DNA from: Acidimicrobiia bacterium
GTDB taxonomy: Bacteria; Actinomycetota; Acidimicrobiia; Acidimicrobiales; Ilumatobacteraceae
Direction: 5' to 3'
Assembly (NCBI GenBank): GCA_010025655.1
Contig: RGSV01000017.1
Coordinates: forward strand, 1-12,211
Length of the DNA stretch: 12,211 bases
Shown here: positions 7,330-12,211 of the stretch, piece after piece
Layout of the letters: each line of letters opens with the position of its first letter
How positions within the stretch are numbered: position 1 is the first letter of the stretch
Translations under genes and position numbers: made by a program
The notes under the pieces: model-generated
Database searches by the model: none
Told to the model about the DNA's origin: nothing
What the model saw: only the letters and a program-made list of their open reading frames with translations

Positions 7330-8064
7330 CTAGTTGCGCGCTGTACGCACAAAAGCGTCATAGATGCCTTGTTGCGCGGGATCATCGGCACTCGTGTCTT
7401 CTGGGTGCCACTGCACGCCGAAGATGCGATGGGCATCATGCTCGATGGCTTCCAATAGGCCGTCGGGTGCGTGCCCGACGGCGCGAAAGCCATCGGCCAG
7501 CCGATCAATGCCCTGATGATGAAACGATGCCCCGCGTAATGTCGTGCACTTCGCGGCCCGCGCCAGCCAACAGTCGGAAACCAAGTTGATGTCGTGCACT
7601 GCGAACTCAGCACCAACCGGAAACTCGCCCGGAGCATGCGCCACAAGCGACGCAGCGTTCGGCGCGTCACCAAGATGTTGTATTAGCGATCCACCAAGCA
7701 CCACGTTGGCGAGTTGCATTCCACGACACACGGCAAGCACGGGCCGCTGATTAGCAATGGCAGCACGTAAGAGAGCCGACTCAAACGCATCTTGTTGGGG
7801 CGACACACCGTAGACCCGCGGCGATGCCTGCTGACCATAGAGCGACGGATCGACGTCGGGACCACCCATCAAGACCAATGCGTCGAAACGCTGCAGTAAC
7901 TCGCGCGCCGCATCGTCGTGAAGTTGCTGTGGTGCGATGACTACGGGTTCACCGCCAGCTCGAAGCAACGAGTTGAGATAGCGCTTGCCGGCGAACGCAA
8001 CTTCGTCGCGTGAGACCCTGCTTGATGCTCCAGTGCGACCGGCAACGGCAATCAGCGGAGTCAC
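7330..8064 (-). CDS. Gamma-glutamyl-gamma-aminobutyrate hydrolase-like class I glutamine amidotransferase (peptidase C26)
   Basis: The 244-residue protein has the PuuD-type order of motifs: an opening IAVAGRTG strand, GGPDVDPSLYG (67-77), AVCRGMQLANVVLGGSLIQHLGD with nucleophile Cys113, FHHQGI (181-186), and GVQWHPE with His220 and Glu222 completing the triad. The family cleaves gamma-glutamyl amides, as in putrescine degradation by PuuD, but no other putrescine or polyamine gene is present here, so the substrate is open. The start is a GTG whose GTGA overlaps the TGA stop of the upstream glycosylase gene, a typical translational coupling arrangement. Its 3' end is 4 bp from the convergent oxygenase gene. 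Confidence 0.92.
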   Translation of the reverse strand: MTPLIAVAGRTGASSRVSRDEVAFAGKRYLNSLLRAGGEPVVIAPQQLHDDAARELLQRFDALVLMGGPDVDPSLYGQQASPRVYGVSPQQDAFESALLRAAIANQRPVLAVCRGMQLANVVLGGSLIQHLGDAPNAASLVAHAPGEFPVGAEFAVHDINLVSDCWLARAAKCTTLRGASFHHQGIDRLADGFRAVGHAPDGLLEAIEHDAHRIFGVQWHPEDTSADDPAQQGIYDAFVRTARN

Positions 8065-9284
8065 TTGGGCAACGCTATGCGCAACGGTCGTGCAAAATCG
8101 CCTCGCCTACCCACGACGACTCGTTCGAGTGCCAGCCACTTCGCCATCGACCGCACTTCACGCGCCACCGGAGCAACCACCTTCGACGCACTCACGCCGT
8201 GTTCGAGATAGGCCCCCTCGACGCGCAGCGTGCCGGTCGCACGGTCGGCTTTCATGTCAAGTCGACCGACCAGTGCCTCACCACACAAGACGGGCAACAC
8301 GTAGTACCCGAATCGCCGCTTGGGCTTGGGCGTGTAGATCTCGATGCGATAGTGGAAGCCGAAGAGCCGTTCGTTGCGCGGTCGATGCCACACGAGTGAG
8401 TCGAATGGTGAGAGCAATGCTGTGGCGCGAACGGGTTTGGCCACGAGTGCGGTCATGTTCGTAGCGCGGTGAACGTAGGCCTTATCGCGCCATCCTTCGA
8501 CGGAGACCTCGCGCAAGACACCATCTTCCACCAGTTCGGCGATGTGTGGCTTCGCCGCCGACAGTCGCTGACGGTAGTAGTCGGCCAAATCGTCAGCCGT
8601 GGCAATGCCCTGCGCTATCGCGGCGCGCGCCAGAAGCTCACTGCGTGCCTCGTGCTCGGTCGGCGTCGCTCGCTTCACGATTCGGGCGGGCAACACCCGC
8701 TCGGGCAAGTCGTAGATGCGTGCAAAGTCGCTGCCACGCCCGCTCGCCATCACTTGACCGGTCAAGAAGAGATACTCGAGCGCGGTCTTCGCTTCGTCCC
8801 AATCCCACCACGTGCCCTTCTTGGTGCTGCGTGTGCTGAGCACACGGGCGGTGACGGCGCCATTCGTTTCGATGTGCTTCAACACGCGGTGCACATAGCT
8901 CTTGTTCTCGCGGTAAAAACTCGTGAGCCCCCAGTGCTTCACCTTGCCGGTGCGGGCGGCGTTCATCTTCCAGCGAAACAATGGCTGAATCTCGACCGGC
9001 AAGTGCGCGGCTTCATGGCCCCAGTACTCAAAGATCTTGCCCTGCGCCGTTGCGTTCGTGAGTGCGGCGCGATCATGGTTGCCGAGCCGTGCGAAGAGCG
9101 GCAACTCTTGGCTGCGTACGAGCACGTTCACCGAATCGATTTGTACGACTCCGAGTTGTCTTATGAGTGCAACGACGTCGCTCGTTGACGACGCAGCAGC
9201 CGTGCGTGTTGCCCCGAACCCTTGCGCTGTGAGCGCAAGTCGACGTGCTTCAGAGATGCTGAGCGCGTCGAGCCGTCGCGGCAT
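8061..9284 (-). CDS. YcaQ/AlkX-type DNA interstrand-crosslink glycosylase (HTH_42, winged helix)
   Basis: This 407-residue protein matches the HTH_42 (formerly DUF1006) family, and its length is normal for it. It opens with LSISEARRLALTAQGF, followed by LGVVQIDSVNVLVRSQELPLFARLG. Q48-I49-D50 is the Gln-hydrophobic-Asp motif of the YcaQ/AlkX branch; the AlkZ branch has Gln-hydrophobic-Gln. EYWGHEAAHLP follows, then a central helical part, and a C-terminal half with LLSPFDSLVWHR and YYVLPVLCGEALVGRLDMKADR. E. coli YcaQ unhooks alkylated bases and nitrogen-mustard crosslinks, and Streptomyces AlkZ protects against azinomycin. The gene starts at an ATG 10 nt after the cyclophilin stop and overlaps the C26 gene, so the three probably share a transcript. 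A general alkylation-repair role is more likely than self-resistance because no biosynthetic genes are visible. Confidence 0.9.
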   Translation of the reverse strand: MPRRLDALSISEARRLALTAQGFGATRTAAASSTSDVVALIRQLGVVQIDSVNVLVRSQELPLFARLGNHDRAALTNATAQGKIFEYWGHEAAHLPVEIQPLFRWKMNAARTGKVKHWGLTSFYRENKSYVHRVLKHIETNGAVTARVLSTRSTKKGTWWDWDEAKTALEYLFLTGQVMASGRGSDFARIYDLPERVLPARIVKRATPTEHEARSELLARAAIAQGIATADDLADYYRQRLSAAKPHIAELVEDGVLREVSVEGWRDKAYVHRATNMTALVAKPVRATALLSPFDSLVWHRPRNERLFGFHYRIEIYTPKPKRRFGYYVLPVLCGEALVGRLDMKADRATGTLRVEGAYLEHGVSASKVVAPVAREVRSMAKWLALERVVVGRRGDFARPLRIALPK

Positions 9285-9294
9285 CGAAGCGCAG

Positions 9295-9852
9295 TTAGTC
9301 GGCGACCGTGATGACGACCGAATTGATGACCACGTCGGTCTTCGGGCGATCGCCCGCTCCCGTGGTGACGTTCTGCATCTTCTCGACCACGTCGAGCCCT
9401 TTCACCACCTGGCCAAAGAGCGAGTACTGCGGTGGCAAGCGGCAGCCGTCGGGGCCACTGATGATGAAGAATTGCGAGCCGTTGGTGTTCGGCCCGGCGT
9501 TGGCCATCGCCAACGAGCCGACTTTGTATTGATTCGGCTTGGGCAGTTCGTCGCCGAAGCGATAGCCGGGGCCGCCACGACCTGAACCCTCAGGGTCACC
9601 GCCTTGGCACACGAAGTTCTTGATGATGCGGTGGAAGATGACGCCGTCGTAGTAGTGGTGCAGTGCGAGAAACACGAAGTTGTTGACCGTGCGTGGTGCA
9701 GCGGCGGCATCTAGTGAAATCACGAGTTCGCCAAGCGAGGTGCTCATCGTCGCGGTGTATCGCTTCTTTGGGTCGATGCCCATCTCCGGTGGCTCGGCAA
9801 ATCGCTGTTGCTTGGGTGCTTGGCCGTCGAATGAGGGGAACTGTGTTGGCAT
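9295..9852 (-). CDS. Cyclophilin-type peptidyl-prolyl cis-trans isomerase
   Basis: The product has 185 residues from the ATG at 9852; a GTG at 9882 would add ten residues running through a palindrome and is less likely. After a polar 30-residue lead the cyclophilin fold is complete: GELVISLD, PRTVNNFVFLA, FHRIIKNFVCQGGDP (catalytic Arg75; Phe80 and Gln83 in the pocket), GPGYRFGDE, SLAMANAGPNTNGSQFFI (118-130 region) and YSLFGQVVKGLDVV. It catalyses proline isomerisation during folding. There is no signal or lipobox, so it is cytoplasmic. The residue at the usual FMxQ methionine is Val. It is the first gene of the minus-strand run with the glycosylase and amidotransferase, and is divergent from the small ORF at 9898. 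Confidence 0.92.
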   Translation of the reverse strand: MPTQFPSFDGQAPKQQRFAEPPEMGIDPKKRYTATMSTSLGELVISLDAAAAPRTVNNFVFLALHHYYDGVIFHRIIKNFVCQGGDPEGSGRGGPGYRFGDELPKPNQYKVGSLAMANAGPNTNGSQFFIISGPDGCRLPPQYSLFGQVVKGLDVVEKMQNVTTGAGDRPKTDVVINSVVITVAD

Positions 9853-9860
9853 GGCGAGCC

Positions 9861-9866
9861 ACGCTA
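9861..9866 (-). promoter_or_regulatory. Candidate -10 hexamer for leaderless cyclophilin mRNA
   Basis: On the minus strand TAGCGT (TAnnnT) ends 8 nt before the ATG at 9852, which has no Shine-Dalgarno. It is supportive of leaderless transcription but weak alone. Confidence 0.25.
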
Positions 9867-9868
9867 GT

Positions 9869-9883
9869 GGTGAGTAACTCACC
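9869..9883. promoter_or_regulatory. 15-bp perfect palindrome between divergent genes (possible operator)
   Basis: GGTGAGT-A-ACTCACC is a perfect inverted repeat with 7-nt arms around one base. It lies in the short gap between the cyclophilin start and the small ORF. It directly abuts the candidate plus-strand -10 and sits 2 bp from the candidate minus-strand -10, so a bound dimer could control both. No regulator is identified, and an arm of this length can arise by chance in 12 kb. Confidence 0.35.
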
Positions 9884-9889
9884 TACCAT
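9884..9889 (+). promoter_or_regulatory. Candidate -10 hexamer for the small ORF
   Basis: TACCAT (TAnnnT) ends 8 nt before the GTG at 9898, which lacks a Shine-Dalgarno. This is consistent with a leaderless transcript. No -35 is recognisable. Confidence 0.3.
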
Positions 9890-9897
9890 GGTCGTTC

Positions 9898-10029
9898 GTG
9901 AGCAACACTCCGCATGACAATCAGAGCGAACTTGATGTCGACCTTGATGCAATCGAGGCCGAACTCGCCGAGGTTGAGTTGATGCTCGAGCGACTCAACG
10001 AGCCGAGCAACCCACAAGGTGGTCGTTAA
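9898..10029 (+). CDS. Small acidic helical protein (43 aa), function unknown
   Basis: GTG to TAA encodes 43 residues: a polar start MSNTPHDNQS, a strongly acidic amphipathic helix (about 11-34, core LDAIEAELAEVELMLERLNE), and a PSNPQGGR tail. Support for coding is a plausible leaderless promoter, an amino-acid composition unlike random shadow frames, and the fact that it fills the gap between two convergently placed minus-strand genes. The helix resembles the stretch that precedes the zinc finger in actinobacterial DksA/TraR-like proteins, but no cysteines follow, so it could be a remnant or an independent coiled-coil microprotein. Its last 35 bp overlap the 3' end of the convergent glycosylase gene. 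It may be spurious. Confidence 0.55.
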   Translation: MSNTPHDNQSELDVDLDAIEAELAEVELMLERLNEPSNPQGGR

Positions 10030-10588
10030 CCACACCCACCGATTGCATGAAGGCGTACATCGTGGTGGGGCCGACAAATGACCAGCCGCGTCGCTTCAGT
10101 TCGCGCGACAGAGCAGTTGACTCAGGTGTGCTCGCAGGAATCTGTGACTTGGTGCGTGGGGTCTTCGCATCACCTGGCGCAAAGCCCCAGACGAATGCGT
10201 TGAGCGAGCCGCATTCTGCTACGAGATCGGCGTAGCGACGCGCGTTGTTGACAACCGATTCGATCTTGCCGCGATGGCGAATGATTCCAGCGTCGGCTAC
10301 TAGTCGTGCGATGTCTGGCTCGCCGAACTTTGCCACCGCGCTCGGCATGAAGTCGGCAAATGCTCGGCGAAAGTTGTCGCGCTTGCGCAGGATCGTGAGC
10401 CAGCTCAAGCCCGACTGAAAACCTTCAAGACAAATCTTTTCGAAGAGTCGTTGGTCATCGTGCACGGATCGCGCCCACTCGTCATCGTGATAGGCGACAT
10501 ACAGCGGGTCGTCACCGCACCACCAGCAACGTGCGATGCCGTCAAGATGGCGAACGAGTCCGCCAGATGATTCGTCGACGCCCGTCAC
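9995..10588 (-). CDS. tag: DNA-3-methyladenine glycosylase I
   Basis: This 197-residue protein contains every Tag landmark. RCWWCGDDPLYVAYHDDEW (20-38) is the N-terminal block. LFEKICLEGFQSGLSWLTILRKR carries E55 and W63, matching E. coli E38 and W46 at constant offset. C21, H34, H190 and C194 match the zinc ligands of E. coli Tag (Cys4, His17, His175, Cys179) with identical spacing. The enzyme removes 3-methyladenine from alkylated DNA. The GTG at 10588 is the only reasonable start and gives about 17 extra N-terminal residues compared with E. coli. It lies 64 bp downstream of the Bax-inhibitor homologue on the same strand and may be transcribed with it. A second, unrelated alkylation glycosylase lies about 0.7 kb further along on the same strand. 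Confidence 0.95.
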   Translation of the reverse strand: MTGVDESSGGLVRHLDGIARCWWCGDDPLYVAYHDDEWARSVHDDQRLFEKICLEGFQSGLSWLTILRKRDNFRRAFADFMPSAVAKFGEPDIARLVADAGIIRHRGKIESVVNNARRYADLVAECGSLNAFVWGFAPGDAKTPRTKSQIPASTPESTALSRELKRRGWSFVGPTTMYAFMQSVGVVNDHLVGCSAR

Positions 10589-10652
10589 CGAGTTGCCAGT
10601 TGCCGCAGCATTGGTTGGCAGGCGCCGAACGAGTTGGCGGCTGTCGACCTGA

Positions 10653-11489
10653 CTACCGGTCGCGCAGCTTGGCGAGCAGACGCAGAATCTCGAGATACAA
10701 CCAGACGACCGTCACGAGCAGGCCGAGGGCGGCGAACCACTCCATGCGACGTGGCAGAGCCATTTGCTCGCCGTTTTCGATGAAGTCGAAGTCAAGCGCC
10801 AAGTTGAATGCGGCCAGACCCGCGACGAACAGGCTGAAGAGAATGCCGAAGGATCCCGAGCCAGTGAAGAACGAGATGTTGGCGCCGAAGAGGCTGAACA
10901 CCATCGCCACGAGATAGAACACGACGAGTCCGAGCGTCGCACCGATGACGATGCGGCGGAAGCGGTTCGTCACGCGAATCACGCGCGTGCGATAGAGGAA
11001 CAGCATCACTCCGAAGACCGCAAGCGTGGTACCCACTGCCTGCAAGACGATGCCCGAATACTGCGCGTTGAACATCTTCGAGATTGCCCCGACGAAAAGA
11101 CCCTGTCCGACGGCATACACCGGGCCCAAGATGTGCGACCACAGCGGCTTGAAGGCCGACGCAATCGCGGCAATGAACCCCACGATTGCACCGACGATGG
11201 CCATCATCGGGAAGCTGAGCACTCCGGGCTGCGGTTCAGCGACCGCAATCCACCCGACGGCTGCCGAAATCAGCAACACGGCGAACAACACGAGGCTGGC
11301 ACTGGCGGTGCCGCTCACCGTCATGACTCCGCCGTGGTACTTGGTGGTGGGGCCGTCGTTGATGGGTGTGCCCGTTGGTGGCGCCCACGCGCCGGTGGGC
11401 TGTGAGCTAGCGGAAGCCCAGCCGGGCTCGCCGGCATGACGCTCGCGCATCTTTTCAAAGGTGGATTCGTTGAGGAGGGGGTTGGACAT
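10653..11489 (-). CDS. Bax inhibitor-1/YccA-family membrane protein (COG4760-like)
   Basis: This is a 278-residue protein with a polar, Pro/Thr-rich cytoplasmic N-terminus (1-57) and seven hydrophobic segments (roughly 62-82, 92-113, 118-136, 147-166, 178-200, 212-230 and 251-272). The LALDFDFIENG motif (230-240), then PRRMEWFAALGLLVTVVWLYLEILRLLA, is typical of the actinobacterial COG4760 branch. BI-1 homologues such as YetJ act as pH-sensitive calcium leak channels, but this branch is uncharacterised. YAVGQGLFVG has Gln129 where I expect Glu in many family members (YALxEG). The start is a well-placed ATG with a TATGAT hexamer 6 nt upstream. It is divergent from the sigma-factor gene across the window's largest gap. 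Confidence 0.9.
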   Translation of the reverse strand: MSNPLLNESTFEKMRERHAGEPGWASASSQPTGAWAPPTGTPINDGPTTKYHGGVMTVSGTASASLVLFAVLLISAAVGWIAVAEPQPGVLSFPMMAIVGAIVGFIAAIASAFKPLWSHILGPVYAVGQGLFVGAISKMFNAQYSGIVLQAVGTTLAVFGVMLFLYRTRVIRVTNRFRRIVIGATLGLVVFYLVAMVFSLFGANISFFTGSGSFGILFSLFVAGLAAFNLALDFDFIENGEQMALPRRMEWFAALGLLVTVVWLYLEILRLLAKLRDR

Positions 11490-11495
11490 GACCTC

Positions 11496-11501
11496 ATCAT
11501 A
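11496..11501 (-). promoter_or_regulatory. -10 element TATGAT for the Bax-inhibitor homologue
   Basis: On the minus strand TATGAT (one mismatch from TATAAT) is followed by 6 nt and then the ATG. Transcription would start at or within a base or two of the start codon, so the mRNA would be leaderless. A GAGG also precedes the ATG, but only 2 nt away, too close to work well as a Shine-Dalgarno. No good -35 is visible at 16-18 bp. Confidence 0.45.
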
Positions 11502-11591
11502 AGGAATCGGTCGAACGATTGCCTACCGAGCGCCGAGTTACCTGCGCCACGGGCTGTGCAGAACTCAACACCCTGATAACGAATCGAACAA

Positions 11592-11604
11592 CCGTGTAAC
11601 ACGG
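11592..11604. promoter_or_regulatory. 13-bp perfect palindrome upstream of the sigma gene
   Basis: CCGTGT-A-ACACGG has 6-nt arms around one base, and its GTAAC core is shared with the palindrome at 9869-9883. It could be an operator for either divergent gene. The regulator is unknown and chance is not excluded. Confidence 0.3.
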
Positions 11605-11644
11605 AGGTTGGAGATTTGGAGGCAGTCGGTATCGTTGAGCGCGC

Positions 11645-11666
11645 TCGCGCCCCGAACAGGGCGCGA
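11645..11666 (+). other. GC-rich stem-loop upstream of the sigma gene
   Basis: TCGCGCCC, a 6-nt loop CGAACA, then GGGCGCGA make a perfect 8-bp stem. Only TTGTCATATT follows, so it is a poor intrinsic terminator. Depending on where transcription starts, it is either in the sigma mRNA leader or just upstream of its promoter. Confidence 0.4.
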
Positions 11667-11707
11667 TTGTCATATTCGGGTTACCACAGAGTTCGGGGGC
11701 AAGAGCA

Positions 11708-12058
11708 ATGGCCAAAGATCGCATCGATCGAGACGAAGAAGATCTCGTACGTCTCTATCTCACCGATATCGGCCAATACGTTCTGCTTACCAAAGAAGAC
11801 GAAGTTCGACTCGCCAAAGAAATCGAAGAAGGCAAGACCGCCGAAAAGCAACTCGCCAACAGCGCGAAGATGTCGGCTGAGCGCAAGCGTGAATTGCGCA
11901 AGCTACAGCGCATCGGTACGCGCGCCGAGCGGCAATTCGTGCAATCCAACCTGCGACTTGTCGTCTCCATCGCCAAGAAATACCAAGCCTCAGGGCTTCC
12001 ACTGCTCGACCTCATTCAAGAGGGCGGTGGCTGCAACTTCGAACGGCGACTCGACTGA
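11708..12058 (+). CDS. RNA polymerase sigma-70 factor (primary-type), N-terminal part; broken at 12025
   Basis: From the ATG at 11708 the first 106 codons are a clear sigma-70. Region 1.2 is [33 protein letters not shown] (about 10-42). A charged linker follows, and then region 2.1: [34 protein letters not shown] (73-106). There is no long acidic region 1.1, as in SigB-like or short primary sigma factors. The next residues should be NLGL/MRAV with the core-binding and -10-recognition helices. Instead the frame reads [10 protein letters not shown] and stops at 12056-12058. The last 11 codons are therefore not sigma sequence but the antisense of the inverted fragment that begins here. The protein as written would lack regions 2.2 to 4 and could not recognise promoters. 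I regard the truncation as a join artefact or rearrangement, not a natural short protein. Confidence 0.9.
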   Translation: MAKDRIDRDEEDLVRLYLTDIGQYVLLTKEDEVRLAKEIEEGKTAEKQLANSAKMSAERKRELRKLQRIGTRAERQFVQSNLRLVVSIAKKYQASGLPLLDLIQEGGGCNFERRLD

Positions 12059-12211
12059 ACGGTCTTCGACAACGTCACCGAGTTCGGCATCACCGTCTTC
12101 GCGCAGCGGCTCGCTCAGTGACAATGGCTCGTTGGCAAAGCGCAACGCCTCGGTCACCTTGTCTTCGGGCATCTCAACTTCGGCGGCAAGTTCGGCGAGT
12201 GTTGCAGGACG
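12020..12211 (-). CDS. Inverted fragment of a sigma-70 factor (region 3), partial at both ends
   Basis: Reading the minus strand from the right edge, the frame gives [19 protein letters not shown], then [17 protein letters not shown], then a [26 protein letters not shown] stretch. This is sigma region 3 of primary-type factors: the 'PT..ELA.E..m...KV.e.lr.a.epvSL..p.geedd.elGD.iED....P' pattern. Region 2 would lie beyond the right edge, and region 4 is absent. Past about 12020 the frame reads through the antisense of the plus-strand sigma coding sequence. It is probably from the same gene as the plus-strand fragment, since the two are non-overlapping parts of one protein in opposite orientation. 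Confidence 0.88.

Larger units (their letters stand above)
11490..11707. promoter_or_regulatory. Divergent regulatory region between BI-1 homologue and sigma factor
   Basis: This 218-bp gap is the largest without a gene. It holds the minus-strand TATGAT promoter, a 13-bp palindrome at 11592-11604, a GC-rich hairpin at 11645-11666, and a possible extended -10 (TGT-CATATT, 11668-11676) for the sigma gene, which would leave a 5' leader of about 25 nt. I see no convincing ORF in it. Confidence 0.4.

Noticed and set aside
8469..9188. 239-codon plus-strand frame opposite the YcaQ-type gene
   Set aside because: The minus-strand product is a full, motif-complete YcaQ-family protein. The plus frame has no recognisable features.
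8061..9284. Self-resistance glycosylase of a natural-product cluster (AlkZ-like)
   Set aside because: The motif is Gln-Ile-Asp, the YcaQ/AlkX type, and no biosynthetic, regulatory or transport genes of a cluster are nearby.
9853..9882. Upstream GTG start for cyclophilin
   Set aside because: The added ten residues are read through the palindrome and the candidate -10. The ATG at 9852 fits better.
10764..11405. 213-codon highly charged open frame antisense to the Bax-inhibitor gene
   Set aside because: Its His/Glu/Asp/Arg-rich product is what the antisense of hydrophobic membrane codons gives. No ribosome binding site or domain supports it.
11645..11676. Rho-independent terminator
   Set aside because: The stem is good, but the following TTGTCATATT is not a U-tract, and no plus-strand gene ends just upstream.
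11708..12058. A natural 116-residue truncated sigma or anti-sigma decoy
   Set aside because: The last 11 codons are simply the antisense of the inverted region 3 fragment, so the short ORF is a by-product of the junction.

Overview
This looks like chromosomal DNA from a high-GC Gram-positive bacterium. GC is around 60% by eye. Most likely it is an actinobacterium, perhaps of the Acidimicrobiia/freshwater-marine kind. The evidence is the GC bias, GTG starts, several starts without Shine-Dalgarno (SD) sequences but with a TAnnnT hexamer 6-8 nt upstream (leaderless style), and the gene families: DUF885 peptidase, MpaB/DUF2236 oxygenase, a COG4760-type Bax-inhibitor homologue and an actinobacterial-style sigma factor. 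The taxonomic call is inference. I see no tRNA, rRNA, CRISPR array, insertion sequence, prophage or attachment site.

Layout, left to right. (1) Positions 1-2243, plus strand: the tail of an unidentified gene, then a membrane-anchored YceI protein, then, 3 bp later, a 486-residue protein I cannot name, with a central coiled coil and a conserved-looking C-terminal module. (2) 2245-2994 minus: a short-chain dehydrogenase, divergent from (3) a DUF885 metallopeptidase at 3035-4705. (4) 4702-6416 minus: an AI-2E-family (PerM-like) membrane protein translationally coupled to a secreted L,D-transpeptidase. (5) 6426-7325 plus: a DUF2236/MpaB-type oxygenase. (6) 7330-9852 minus: cyclophilin, a YcaQ/AlkX-type crosslink glycosylase and a class-I glutamine amidotransferase (peptidase C26), probably one operon. 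(7) 9898-10029 plus: a 43-codon acidic helical ORF whose 3' end overlaps (8) a 3-methyladenine glycosylase I gene (minus). (9) 10653-11489 minus: a Bax-inhibitor-1 homologue. (10) 11708-12025 plus: the first 106 codons of a sigma-70 factor.

The packing is very tight. Genes alternate strand with convergent ends from 4 bp apart to 35 bp overlapping, so there is little room for intrinsic terminators. Functionally the window is mostly housekeeping: cell envelope (L,D-transpeptidase, AI-2E protein, YceI), DNA alkylation and crosslink repair (two unrelated glycosylases within 2.6 kb), protein folding and small-molecule metabolism.

Two things stand out. First, the right edge is structurally abnormal. 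The plus-strand sigma factor breaks immediately after its LIQEG motif, and the remaining ~186 bp encode sigma region 3 of what looks like the same gene on the minus strand. This is an inverted join at a short shared GAGGGC. An amplification or assembly chimera is the likeliest cause, and a real inversion is possible. Second, the unnamed 486-aa protein is the only gene here without a recognisable function. I do not see a convincing new multi-gene system.
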